From Terriglobia bacterium (GTDB lineage: Bacteria > Acidobacteriota > Terriglobia > Bryobacterales > Bryobacteraceae): 64,000 bases of DNA. The notes under the pieces were generated by a model. That model was not told where the DNA came from and made no database searches. It saw nothing but the letters and a program-made list of their open reading frames with translations. Location: positions 18,173 through 82,172 of the forward strand of contig JAIQFE010000030.1 in assembly GCA_020073445.1 (NCBI GenBank), written 5' to 3'. Made by a program: the position numbers and the translations under genes. Positions within the stretch are counted from its first letter, which is position 1. Each line of letters starts with the position of its first letter. This document shows, one piece after another, positions 1 to 8,511 of the stretch.

Positions 1-1359
1 CTGAGGACGAGCGCCGCCGCCTTGGCCACCCCGGCCGCCGCCACCGCCGAATCCACCACCACCGCCGCCGTTGCGGCCGAAGCCGCCGCCACCGCCGCCG
101 CCGCCGTTACGGCCCTTGAACTGGCTGGGATCAAACTTGCCGTCGCCGCCCTTGAACTGGCTCGGATCGATCTTGCCGTCGGCCTTGCCGGTGCCGGTTT
201 TCTTGTCGGTAGTCTTCGCATCGGCCGGCAGAAGATCGTCCGGCGGCCGGAACCGAAGCGCGGCCGAAGGAATCTTGACCACGGCCGACAGGTGGTCGGT
301 GACCAGCCGGACGTTCGCCGTCATGCCCGGGAACAGCTTCATGTCGGGATTATTCACTTCGATCACCACGGTGTACGTAATCACGTTTTGCACGTTGTTG
401 GGCGAATGGCGGATTTGCATTACCGTGCCGTGGAACGTCTGACCGGGATAAGCGTCCACGGTGAACGAGGCATCCTGTTCTACCTGAACCCGGCTGATAT
501 CCGACTCGTCGATATTCGTCTCCACGTGCATCTTGCTGAGATCCTGCGCGATGCTGAACAGCTGCGGCGCGGAATACGACGCCTGCACGGTTTGACCGAC
601 GTCCATGTTGCGCGCGATCACAACGCCGTTTACAGGAGAGGTGATGCGGGTATGATCGAGATCCAGCTGGGCGTTCTGCAGGTTCGCATCGGCTGTGGCC
701 ACCTGGGCTGCCGCCGTGATTTTCTGGGTCTCCGCTACTTGCTTCTGCGCCTTGACCGATTCGAGATTGGCCTGTGCGGACTTAACCTGCGCTTGCGCCG
801 ACTCGAGGCTTGCCACGGCCTGGTCATAGACCGCCTGGGCGCTGTCGCGTGCGTCCTGTGTACCTACGCCCTGGGCGAACATTTTCGCCTGGAGATCCTG
901 TTTCCGTTTGGCGTCGTTAACCTGTGACTGTGCCCGAACAACCGCTGCTTTCTGGTTGGTGACGTTCAACTCGGCATTGGCGATGTCCAGATCCGCCTTT
1001 TTGACGCCGACTTCCGCGTTGGTGACCTGTGCCTTGGCGCTATCCAGATTGGCTTTTGCCTGGTCCACCCTGGTCTGAAACGGAGCCGGGTCGATCTGCG
1101 CGACCAACTGGCCCTTCTTGACCACCGAATTGTAGTCGGCGTAGAGGTTGGCGATATTGCCGGAAACCTGGCTACCCACCGCCACGGAAACCACCGCCGC
1201 GAGCGATCCGGTAGCCGAAATGGCGGATTCAAGATCGCCCTTCTGCACCTTGGCCGTCAGGAAATCCGCCTTCTTCGAGCGATTGTAATAGGTGAAGCCG
1301 GCCAGACCCAACGCTGCAATTAGCAATATCAGGCCCAGGAGCCACTTAAGCTTCTTCAT
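1..1359 (-). CDS. RND/MacA-type efflux periplasmic adaptor (HlyD family), 3' end outside window
   Basis: Membrane-fusion protein expected to bridge an inner-membrane transporter and an outer-membrane channel. The ATG at 1359 follows GGGGAG, and the frame stays open to base 1, so at least 453 residues are present and the C-terminus is missing. An N-terminal membrane anchor (KWLLGLILLIAALGLAG) is followed by a lipoyl-like half motif, a long alanine/glutamine-rich coiled coil (about residues 85-230), the second lipoyl half (ITSPVNGVVIARN) and a beta-barrel region. The tail after about residue 390 is unusual: DPSQFKG occurs twice, followed by a long glycine-rich stretch with interspersed FG and R. 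A MacB-like partner may lie beyond the left edge. The family call is firm; the substrate is unknown. Confidence 0.85.
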   Translation of the reverse strand, partial: MKKLKWLLGLILLIAALGLAGFTYYNRSKKADFLTAKVQKGDLESAISATGSLAAVVSVAVGSQVSGNIANLYADYNSVVKKGQLVAQIDPAPFQTRVDQAKANLDSAKAQVTNAEVGVKKADLDIANAELNVTNQKAAVVRAQSQVNDAKRKQDLQAKMFAQGVGTQDARDSAQAVYDQAVASLESAQAQVKSAQANLESVKAQKQVAETQKITAAAQVATADANLQNAQLDLDHTRITSPVNGVVIARNMDVGQTVQASYSAPQLFSIAQDLSKMHVETNIDESDISRVQVEQDASFTVDAYPGQTFHGTVMQIRHSPNNVQNVITYTVVIEVNNPDMKLFPGMTANVRLVTDHLSAVVKIPSAALRFRPPDDLLPADAKTTDKKTGTGKADGKIDPSQFKGGDGKFDPSQFKGRNGGGGGGGGFGRNGGGGGGFGGGGGRGGQGGGARPQ

Positions 1360-1449
1360 CGTGTAAACTACTCCCCAAAGTTTTCTTGTCTTCGACTAGA
1401 GAAGACGACGGGAGACGGTCCTCTCGTTACAGGGGGTGTCCCGTCAAGA

Positions 1450-1478
1450 TTGTTAAGTCGAACTCGCACTATTATATA
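1450..1478 (+). promoter_or_regulatory. Predicted sigma70-type promoter of pyrE-truA
   Basis: TTGTTA (1450-1455) and TATATA (1473-1478) are separated by 17 bases in the gap between divergent genes. Transcription would start near 1485-1487, only a few bases before the GTG at 1489, so the transcript could be leaderless or nearly so. The call rests on consensus match alone. Confidence 0.45.
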
Positions 1479-1488
1479 TGAAGAAACC

Positions 1489-2073
1489 GTGTCAGACTCT
1501 ATTCTGCAAACATTTCGTGAGACGGGTGCCTATCTGAAGGGTCACTTTCGCCTCACCAGCGGCCTGCATTCCAGCGAATATCTTCAGAGCGCCCTGGTTC
1601 TCCAGCATCCCGAACTGGCAGAACGCTTCGGCCGGGAGCTGGCCGAGCGTATGCCAAAAGACCAGGGGTCGAAACCGGCAATCGTGGTTTCGCCCGCCCT
1701 GGGGGGCCTGATCATCGGCCATGAGGTGGCCAGGGCAATGGGTGCCCGTTTCCTGTTCACGGAACGCGACCCTGCGGGGAAGATGACCCTCCGCCGGGGG
1801 TTCTTCCTGACCCCTGGAGAGACCGCCGTGGTGGTCGAGGACGTGGTCACTACCGGCGGCAGCACCCGGGAGGTCATGGAGCTGTTACAGGCGGCCGGCG
1901 TTCGGGTTGTGGGAGTGGGCTCGGTCATCGATCGTAGCGGTGGACGCGTGGACTTAGGAGTTCCCCGAGTGGCCTTGGCCACCCTTGACGCGGTCGCCTG
2001 GACGCCCGAGGAATGCCCTCTGTGCAAGCAGGGCCTCCCGGTCGTGAAGCCAGGCTCGCGCGCTGTTGCCTAA
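1489..2073 (+). CDS. pyrE: Orotate phosphoribosyltransferase
   Basis: Transfers phosphoribose from PRPP to orotate to give OMP in cytosolic de novo pyrimidine synthesis. The PRPP-binding motif is present as VVVEDVVTTGGST, and the N-terminal GHFRLTSGLHS and VVSPALGGLIIGHE segments fit the family. I chose GTG 1489 (194 aa) because homologues begin close to SDSILQTFRE; a TTG at 1450 in the same frame would add 13 residues but lies inside the predicted -35 box. No clear Shine-Dalgarno precedes GTG 1489. The stop codon abuts the truA start, so the two form an operon. Confidence 0.93.
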   Translation: MSDSILQTFRETGAYLKGHFRLTSGLHSSEYLQSALVLQHPELAERFGRELAERMPKDQGSKPAIVVSPALGGLIIGHEVARAMGARFLFTERDPAGKMTLRRGFFLTPGETAVVVEDVVTTGGSTREVMELLQAAGVRVVGVGSVIDRSGGRVDLGVPRVALATLDAVAWTPEECPLCKQGLPVVKPGSRAVA

Positions 2074-2838
2074 ATGCGCCGGATTCGGATCACGGTCAGC
2101 TACGATGGCACCGACTATCACGGCTGGCAGGTTCAGCCGGGCGTCGCCACGATTCAGCGTGTCCTTGAAGATGTGCTGTCGGAAATCGAGGGAGACGTGG
2201 TGCACGTCGATGGATCCGGCCGCACTGACGCCGGGGTCCATGCCCTGGCGCAGGTGGCGGCGTTCCGGCTGACCAATCCGATTCCCTTGCCGAATCTGAA
2301 GAAGGCGATGAATCGTCTGCTGCCGCGCGATATTCGGGTGCTGGAAACGGCCGAGGCGCACGAGAGCTTTCATCCGCGCTACGATGCGATCGCCAAGACC
2401 TACGAGTATCGCCTTCTCCGGGCCGAGATCTGCCCGCCGTTCGATCGCCGTTACGTCTATCACTACCCTTATCCGCTGGATGAAGCACGCATGATCGAGG
2501 CCGCGCGCCTGCTCGAGGGCGAGCACGATTTTTCGGCGTTCGCGGCGGCGGATCCGGTGGATAACCTGGGCCGTTCGAAGGTCCGCCGGATTTTTTCGTC
2601 CGGTTTCACGCGGGAAGAGGATCGCCTGATTTACCGCGTTCGCGGCAGCGGATTCCTCAAGCATATGGTCCGCAACATCGTCGGCGTGCTGCTGGAGGCA
2701 GGGAAGGGAAACCTGGGGCCCGCCGGCATTGCGGTCAGGCTAAACCCCGGCTGCAAGATTCCCGCGGGGCCCTCGGCGCCGGCGCGGGGACTGTTTTTGG
2801 TGAGCGTCGAGTATGGGGAGCAGGTCGCGCGGGTGTAG
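2074..2838 (+). CDS. truA: tRNA pseudouridine(38-40) synthase TruA
   Basis: Converts uridines 38-40 of the tRNA anticodon stem to pseudouridine. The catalytic Asp lies in GSGRTDAGVHA near residue 50, and the N-terminal YDGTDYHGWQ segment and C-terminal FLKHMVRNIVG segment are typical of TruA. The length (254 aa) is normal. It starts on the base after the pyrE stop, which implies translational coupling. Product and start are secure. Confidence 0.96.
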   Translation: MRRIRITVSYDGTDYHGWQVQPGVATIQRVLEDVLSEIEGDVVHVDGSGRTDAGVHALAQVAAFRLTNPIPLPNLKKAMNRLLPRDIRVLETAEAHESFHPRYDAIAKTYEYRLLRAEICPPFDRRYVYHYPYPLDEARMIEAARLLEGEHDFSAFAAADPVDNLGRSKVRRIFSSGFTREEDRLIYRVRGSGFLKHMVRNIVGVLLEAGKGNLGPAGIAVRLNPGCKIPAGPSAPARGLFLVSVEYGEQVARV

Positions 2839-2937
2839 ACGATAACATGTCTATCAAAAGAGCGCCCGACAGCAGCGGTCGACACTTCGCCATTGATCGT
2901 AGCTTTAGCCGAGGGGCCGTCGGGCTTGGTGCCATCG

Positions 2938-3855
2938 TTAGCGTCCCGCGATGTACCCTTTGCGAGCTCGGATCTTAACACCCAACCGCGTAGTCTCAAT
3001 CTTAAGCGGATGAAACTTGCCGTCGCGGTCGCCTTCTGGGACGGAAAAACCAACCACGTAGAGGTTCCTCAAGTCCTCCTCTATCTCCGCAAAGATACCG
3101 GCGGCGGTGTCTTTTTTCGAAGCGTCGAAGTACCGGCCGCCAGTCTCTTCGGCCAGGCGACGCAACCGGGCCTTCCCTATCCTATTTCCCAACAACGTGA
3201 GGGGTTCGATCGAAAGCTGAGACATCATGACGTAGACCGCGGTATCAGCCCCCTGGGCGGCTTCGATCGCCTCCGTAAGCGTGTGGCCGCCAGTATCCAG
3301 CCCATCCGACAGCAGTACCAGAGCCTTTCGTCCAGTGACATTTTTCATCTTCGAACGCGCCGCCGTGAAAACAGCGCCCCAGATGGGGGAGCGGCAACTA
3401 AAGGGGATGAAGTTGAAGGGGTTGCACTGCTCGATGGCCTCCACTCCGCGGCCCAGCTCTTCCGCCGAGCCCGTCAAGTCCGTTACCAGCTTGATCCGAC
3501 CCATCACCCCGAACGACATCAAAAACGCCCGATCACCCGGTTGGAGCACGTTCTTAAGGAATTTCTTCATATCCTCACGGTGCTGCTTGAAGAATGTTCG
3601 TTGGCTATTGCTCATGTCCAACACCAGGCCGGCGGTAAGCGGAAGATCGCTTTCCTGGCCGAAAAATGTGATTTCGCGCGGGCGTTGATCGTCGGTGAGT
3701 TTCAGTTCGCTTCGGCGGAGGTCGCGGATCGGGGCCCCATTGCCATCGGTCGCCGAAAAGGTGATTGGCACCAGGTTCACGTCCGCACGAATCGCAGGCT
3801 CAGGCGCCTGCGCCAGTGCACCGAGTGCAACCGCGAAGAAAAAGCACCGTCGCAT
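2938..3855 (-). CDS. Secreted VWA-domain protein, TIGR03436 family
   Basis: One of the VWFA-related proteins typical of Acidobacteriota. The chosen ATG at 3855 starts a signal peptide (MRRCFFFAVALGALA); an upstream in-frame start at 3876 would only add residues before it. The first half contains a beta-rich region with VPITFSATDGNG, then the von Willebrand A domain with a MIDAS-like D-x-S-x-S (DMSNS) and LLSDGLDTGG. About 305 residues. Its role is unknown; metal-dependent protein binding in the periplasm is an inference. The 3' end faces truA across about 100 bp. Confidence 0.82.
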   Translation of the reverse strand: MRRCFFFAVALGALAQAPEPAIRADVNLVPITFSATDGNGAPIRDLRRSELKLTDDQRPREITFFGQESDLPLTAGLVLDMSNSQRTFFKQHREDMKKFLKNVLQPGDRAFLMSFGVMGRIKLVTDLTGSAEELGRGVEAIEQCNPFNFIPFSCRSPIWGAVFTAARSKMKNVTGRKALVLLSDGLDTGGHTLTEAIEAAQGADTAVYVMMSQLSIEPLTLLGNRIGKARLRRLAEETGGRYFDASKKDTAAGIFAEIEEDLRNLYVVGFSVPEGDRDGKFHPLKIETTRLGVKIRARKGYIAGR

Positions 3856-4031
3856 AGTCTCGTTGAGACCTCCCAACTACCGACAGATTGTAACGATTTT
3901 GCACACGTATAAGGGGCCTGCACGAATCGTAGGTCTGTGCCGGAGGGCGAAGGCGCGATCCCTTGTTCTTGAAGCTGCCACGCTTCTGACGCTGACCGCT
4001 TCTGGGGACGGTCGCCAAACAGCAAGAACCG

Positions 4032-4823
4032 TCAATTATCCGTGGGGATCTTATCGATAGCATCGACCTTCAGAATATCCACGGGTCCCCGTTGCGATTC
4101 GAGTCGTAACCCCAATTGATCCCGCACCGCAGCGAAAACGTCGGAAGCAGCATCAGACGGTTCACTGTTTATCGAGCCGAACGGAAGGTAAGTCAGAACG
4201 ATCACATACTTGCCGTTGAGGCCGGTCTTGTCGATTACCGGTCGGCCTGTAGCCGTTCCAAGTCGCTCGCAGAGGTCGTGCAAAGTTTTGCCCATGAAGA
4301 GAATTCTTCCGTCAGTGATGGACGGCGGGGGAGGAATCGGATTTCCGTCAGCAGGCATCTTCACGCCGTTCTTGTCGGGCAACAGCGCGAAAATCGGTCT
4401 CTCGTTCGACTCGAGGTGGGCCACAAGATGAAATCGTTCTTTCAGTAGTTCCTGAAGCATGGTCATAAGGTCGCGTTCCGGCAGGTTGCTCATCGCGGTC
4501 TTTGCTCTTATGTCATAGCATTCAGATTTAATCCATGAGGGTGCTGACACCCGATCATCGGTGAGGTTGTATGCCCGACTGACAATTCTCATGAGCGGTG
4601 CGTTGTCCGCCGTGACGACGCCACGCGATGCTGCAAAATCCCATCTCCCACGGCAGGCGTCAGTCTGATTCGGCCGAACGCTGGCCACATCAAAACGCAA
4701 TTCGTCTCGTGTGGTCTTCGTTTGAGACTGGACCCGGCCGACGAGAACCGCCAACGCAGTGACTAAACCAATCTTCAGAAACGCACGCGGCCAGATTGTT
4801 TGGCAATACCGAGCCGTTAGCAT
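4032..4823 (-). CDS. TIGR03435 family secreted protein
   Basis: Member of a Solibacter/Acidobacteria-expanded family of unknown function. Characteristic elements are FDVASVRPNQ near the mature N-terminus, MLQELLKERFHLVAH in the middle and RPVIDKTGLNGKY followed by LGLRLESQRGPV at the end. The ATG at 4823 gives an N-terminal hydrophobic signal (FLKIGLVTALAVLVG); a longer frame up to 4907 has no support. No operon partner is evident: the permease gene downstream in coordinate order is transcribed in the same direction but lies upstream of this gene, 150 bp away. Confidence 0.85.
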   Translation of the reverse strand: MLTARYCQTIWPRAFLKIGLVTALAVLVGRVQSQTKTTRDELRFDVASVRPNQTDACRGRWDFAASRGVVTADNAPLMRIVSRAYNLTDDRVSAPSWIKSECYDIRAKTAMSNLPERDLMTMLQELLKERFHLVAHLESNERPIFALLPDKNGVKMPADGNPIPPPPSITDGRILFMGKTLHDLCERLGTATGRPVIDKTGLNGKYVIVLTYLPFGSINSEPSDAASDVFAAVRDQLGLRLESQRGPVDILKVDAIDKIPTDN

Positions 4824-4975
4824 ACCGGCAATGTTAGCAATTTCGCTACCATAATCGTGTCTCGCCTGTTCGATGTGATTTCCCCTTCTGCCGTGGCATG
4901 GGAGCACACCTGAGCCACATTAGCTCACCGCTTTGTGCGCTTCCGACAATCATGTCAACCGGCAAACGTTGCCGT

Positions 4976-7432
4976 TTAGTTCCGCAGTATTTTGACTGGA
5001 TCCATATTCGCGGCGCGCATTCCGGGCAAAGCCGATGCGAGCGTGGCAACCACGATGAGCACCAGTGCGGCGAGCAGGAATGTGACTGGATCGCCGGGTG
5101 GGACGCTGTAGAGCATCGTTCGCAGGAGTCTGGTCACTCCCAACGCTACTAGCAGCCCGATCGCGGCTCCCGCGGCTGCCAGATACACGCCTTCGCGGGT
5201 AACCTCGCCGAAAATCGTCTTGGGTGTCGCACCCAGCGCGGCACGAATTCCGATCTCGGTACGCCGCAGCGACACACTGTAGGCCATCACGCCATAAAGC
5301 CCCACAGCGGCCAGCAGGAGCGTGGTGGCCGCAAAACCCGCCAGCACGAATCCCCAGGAACGCTGCTGCCAGAGCGTCTCATTCATCAGCGCGTCCATGG
5401 TCTTCATCTCGTCGATGCCAGTTTCGGCATCCACGGAAGAAACGGCCTGACGAACCGCATTCTCGAACCCCTGGGGCGAGCCCTGAAAGCGGATCGCCAC
5501 ATAGGCGCTTTCGAATTCCCACTGTGCGGATGGATAGTACATCTCCATGCCCTCGGATTTTTCGTCCGCCTTATACCGGACGTCTCCCACCACGCCCACC
5601 ACGCGCGACCAGGGATCGGCCATGCCGTTGGTGTTATGCCGGACCTGGCCGCCGATCGGGCTGCGCCCGGGGAACAGGAACTTCGCGGCGCGCTCACTGA
5701 GGATGATGACTTTTTCCGACTTGCTCGTATCTTGCTCGCTAAACGCTCGGCCCTGGATCAGAGGAATTCCCATGGCCTCGAAATACTGGGGCGTGATATC
5801 GATCACCGAACCGGGTCCGCGATAGGAGCGTTCGACCGAGCCAGCGCCTTGCACTTCCATGTTGTAGCTGGGCCGGTCGGCGCTATCGGGCGTGTACGGA
5901 AGCCCATCGGTTGCGCCTACCGCAACTACCCCGGGGACTTGGCCGATGGTGGCGATGACCTTGCGGAAGTATTCGGTCGCAGCCTCAATCCTCTGCTGCG
6001 CCGAACCAGGCTTAAAGGGCGACAGCCGAATCGCGAGCACGTTATGCGGCTGAAATCCGGGATCGACTCGCTCCAGCCGATTCAGGCTCTTCAGCAGCAG
6101 GCCAGCGCAGACCAGCAAAACCGCCGAGAGCGCGACTTCTCCAACAATAAGGCCGCGGCGAAGACGCGAAGTGGAAGGAGTCCCACGCGAGCCATCGCGC
6201 AGCAACCCTTCCAGATCGGCGCGGGATGATCTGAGCAACGGAACCAGCCCGAATGCCGCGATGGTCACAATGGTGACGGCGCAGGTGAATAGGAGTACGT
6301 TCCGGTCCAGATCGAAGTGGATCCAGAAAGGCAAATCGGAGGGAATCAATCGCGGCAGCGCGGCGAGCAGGGAACTCGCCAGCGCCAAGCCGAGAAGGGC
6401 GCCCGCGATCGCCAGCAAGGAATGTTCGGTCAGAAGCTGAACCAGGAGACGGCCGCGCCCGGCGCCGATCGCCGCGCGAACCGCAAACTCGCGCTCGCGG
6501 GCGGATGACCGCGCCAGCAGCAGATTCGCCAGGTTGGTGCAGCAGACCAGCAGCACCAATCCCGCGCCGGCCATCAGCAGCAGCACATAAGGCCGCATTT
6601 CGGACGTTTCGACCGTGCGCAGGGGCTCGACCACCGGTAGGATCTCGCGATTCGTCGGGGCCTGTTCGCGTTGCAGGCGCGTGCCGATCTGGCGGAGATC
6701 GTCCCTTGCGGATTGAAGAGCTGCTTGCAGGGGCATGCCGTCGCGAAGTCGAGCCACCACGCGATATTTCCGGTAAAAGCGCATCTGGCGCGATCCATTA
6801 CGGGCGCGCAGCTCACTTTCGATGGGGATCCACAGCGCGGAATCGCGAGGAAAGAGGAAACCCGGAGCCGCCACACCCACCACGGCGAACGAGCCGAGGG
6901 ACGTGCGAATCACGCGGCCCAGAATGCCGGGATCGCCGTTAAAACGTTTCTTCCAGAGAGCGTTACTCAGAATGACTTTGTTCACGTCGCCGCCGGGGAT
7001 GTCCTCCTGCGGCAGAAATTCGCGGCCCATGAGGAGCGTCACGCCCAGCGTCGCGAACAGCCCGGGTGAGATGACGCCCGCATCCACTGGGACCGCGGTG
7101 CCGTCATCAATTAAGTTGATCCGCTCAGTGGACCAGGCGCTCAAATCCTGTACCGTGCGCGTATCGTGGCGGAAATCCTCAAAATCGGGCAGCGAGACTC
7201 CCACGCGATTTCCGGGATCCTTGACGGGAGCCGAGGCGATCCGCACGATCCGCTCGGGCGAGGCGTACGGATAAGGCCGCAGCAGGATTCCATAGAGGAC
7301 GCTGTATACCGCAGTGTTGAGGCCGATGCCGGCGGCCAGGATCGCAATCATGACGGCGGTAGCTAACGGCGCGCGTAAGAGCGACCGCAGCGCGAAACGC
7401 AGCTCCCGCCAGATTGCTTCCAGGACGGTCAT
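4976..7432 (-). CDS. ADOP-type MacB/FtsX-like ABC permease
   Basis: Large orphan permease of the Acidobacterial duplicated type: two MacB periplasmic core domains, each followed by an FtsX segment. The N-terminus reads ELRFALRSLLRAPLAT then AAGIGLNTAVYSVLYGIL, and the second FtsX block near the C-terminus contains GLYGVMAYSVSLRRTEIGIR. About 818 residues. No ATPase gene is adjacent. The ATG at 7432 overlaps the stop of the aminotransferase gene by one base (TGATG), so the two are translationally coupled. The substrate cannot be predicted. Confidence 0.9.
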   Translation of the reverse strand: MTVLEAIWRELRFALRSLLRAPLATAVMIAILAAGIGLNTAVYSVLYGILLRPYPYASPERIVRIASAPVKDPGNRVGVSLPDFEDFRHDTRTVQDLSAWSTERINLIDDGTAVPVDAGVISPGLFATLGVTLLMGREFLPQEDIPGGDVNKVILSNALWKKRFNGDPGILGRVIRTSLGSFAVVGVAAPGFLFPRDSALWIPIESELRARNGSRQMRFYRKYRVVARLRDGMPLQAALQSARDDLRQIGTRLQREQAPTNREILPVVEPLRTVETSEMRPYVLLLMAGAGLVLLVCCTNLANLLLARSSAREREFAVRAAIGAGRGRLLVQLLTEHSLLAIAGALLGLALASSLLAALPRLIPSDLPFWIHFDLDRNVLLFTCAVTIVTIAAFGLVPLLRSSRADLEGLLRDGSRGTPSTSRLRRGLIVGEVALSAVLLVCAGLLLKSLNRLERVDPGFQPHNVLAIRLSPFKPGSAQQRIEAATEYFRKVIATIGQVPGVVAVGATDGLPYTPDSADRPSYNMEVQGAGSVERSYRGPGSVIDITPQYFEAMGIPLIQGRAFSEQDTSKSEKVIILSERAAKFLFPGRSPIGGQVRHNTNGMADPWSRVVGVVGDVRYKADEKSEGMEMYYPSAQWEFESAYVAIRFQGSPQGFENAVRQAVSSVDAETGIDEMKTMDALMNETLWQQRSWGFVLAGFAATTLLLAAVGLYGVMAYSVSLRRTEIGIRAALGATPKTIFGEVTREGVYLAAAGAAIGLLVALGVTRLLRTMLYSVPPGDPVTFLLAALVLIVVATLASALPGMRAANMDPVKILRN

Positions 7433-8511
7433 CACAGTAGATTCTTGAGCGCAGTCTCCAAACGCTTCAGGTCCTCGTCATCATTGTAGAAGTGCGGCGA
7501 GACCCTCAGGCGTCCGTGGCGCGCCGCAACGACAACTTTCTGTTCGCGCAGCGTGCGCGCGGTTGCCGATGCGTCGATTTCGGGAAACCGCGCGATCACG
7601 ACCTGCGACCTAGTCTCGGCTACCTGGGCGCCTAAGCGGCGGAGCATGTCACGGGCGGAATTCGCCAGGTCCATTACGCGCCGTTCGATCACATCCGGCC
7701 CGATCTCGAGCATCCATTTGACCGACGCTTCCATCGCGTACAGCAAATGAAACGGCAGGCCGCCCCCTTCGTATTTTTCCGCCGCGTCTTTGAATTCGGG
7801 GGTGCCGCTGTGAAGGCGATCGACGTTGCGCCAGTCGTGGTGACTGCGCCAGCCGATGATGTTCGGCGGCAGTTTCTTGCGAAATGCGGGCGAGACGTAC
7901 ATGAATCCGGCGCCTGTTGGCGAAATCAGCCACTTGTAGCCATGCACCGCGAGCACGTCCACCGGCGTTTTGCGCACATCGAAGGTCAGCGCGCCGACAC
8001 TCTGCGATCCGTCCAGGAACAGAGGCACGCCGCGCTCGCCGAGGAAGCGGCTGATCTCCGCTAGCGGCGGACGAAAGCCGGTCGCGTAGTTCACTTCGCT
8101 GAAGGCGACCAGACGTGTGCGGTCGTCGACGGATTCATAGAACCGTTCCCACGGAACCTTTCGAGCCGCGTCCTGATACAGATAATTGGGGAACTCGTCG
8201 TCCAGCGTGACGATGTTTTCGCCCGGCTTGGGCGCAATTCCGGAGAGCACAATCGACAGTGCCGCCGCGGCGTTCGGAACAAACGCGATATCGTCCGGCT
8301 CGGCGTGAATCAGCCGGGCGATGCCGGCTCGAATGCGGTCGGCGTCACTGTACCAGTCGAGAAAATTCGTGGACGCAAGCTCGTCACGCTGCTCGGAATG
8401 GCGCGTCATGGCTTCCACGGCTCGCCGGGGCACTTGGCCGTACGTGGCCGTATTGAGATAGGTCCAGCGTTCGAGCGCCGGAAACTCTCGGCGTATGTTT
8501 ACCCAGTCCAT
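7432..8511 (-). CDS. Class V aminotransferase (isopenicillin-N epimerase/cysteine desulfurase-like)
   Basis: PLP enzyme of fold type I. The Schiff-base lysine is in HGYKWLISPTGAGF, and the PLP-aspartate region is LFLDGSQSVGAL. The N-terminus WTYLNTATYGQVP is typical of the epimerase/selenocysteine-lyase-like branch. Cytosolic, 359 aa. It sits between the ProRS-like gene (13-bp overlap at its 5' end) and the orphan permease (one-base overlap at its 3' end), so three genes appear co-transcribed. Substrate unknown. Confidence 0.85.
   Translation of the reverse strand: MDWVNIRREFPALERWTYLNTATYGQVPRRAVEAMTRHSEQRDELASTNFLDWYSDADRIRAGIARLIHAEPDDIAFVPNAAAALSIVLSGIAPKPGENIVTLDDEFPNYLYQDAARKVPWERFYESVDDRTRLVAFSEVNYATGFRPPLAEISRFLGERGVPLFLDGSQSVGALTFDVRKTPVDVLAVHGYKWLISPTGAGFMYVSPAFRKKLPPNIIGWRSHHDWRNVDRLHSGTPEFKDAAEKYEGGGLPFHLLYAMEASVKWMLEIGPDVIERRVMDLANSARDMLRRLGAQVAETRSQVVIARFPEIDASATARTLREQKVVVAARHGRLRVSPHFYNDDEDLKRLETALKNLL

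Noticed and set aside
1..150. Repetitive GCC/CCG sequence as a possible tandem repeat or CRISPR
   Set aside because: The repeats are codons of the glycine-rich C-terminus of the adaptor; no spacer structure is present.
22..927. Long open frame on the + strand rich in Ala/Leu/Arg
   Set aside because: It is antisense to the adaptor protein gene, whose minus-strand frame carries clear HlyD motifs; the Ala-rich start is the complement of the Gly-rich tail.
2864..2925. GCCCGAC/GTCGGGC inverted repeat as terminator of truA
   Set aside because: The arms are 48 bases apart and only 7 bases long, too weak in GC-rich DNA to report.
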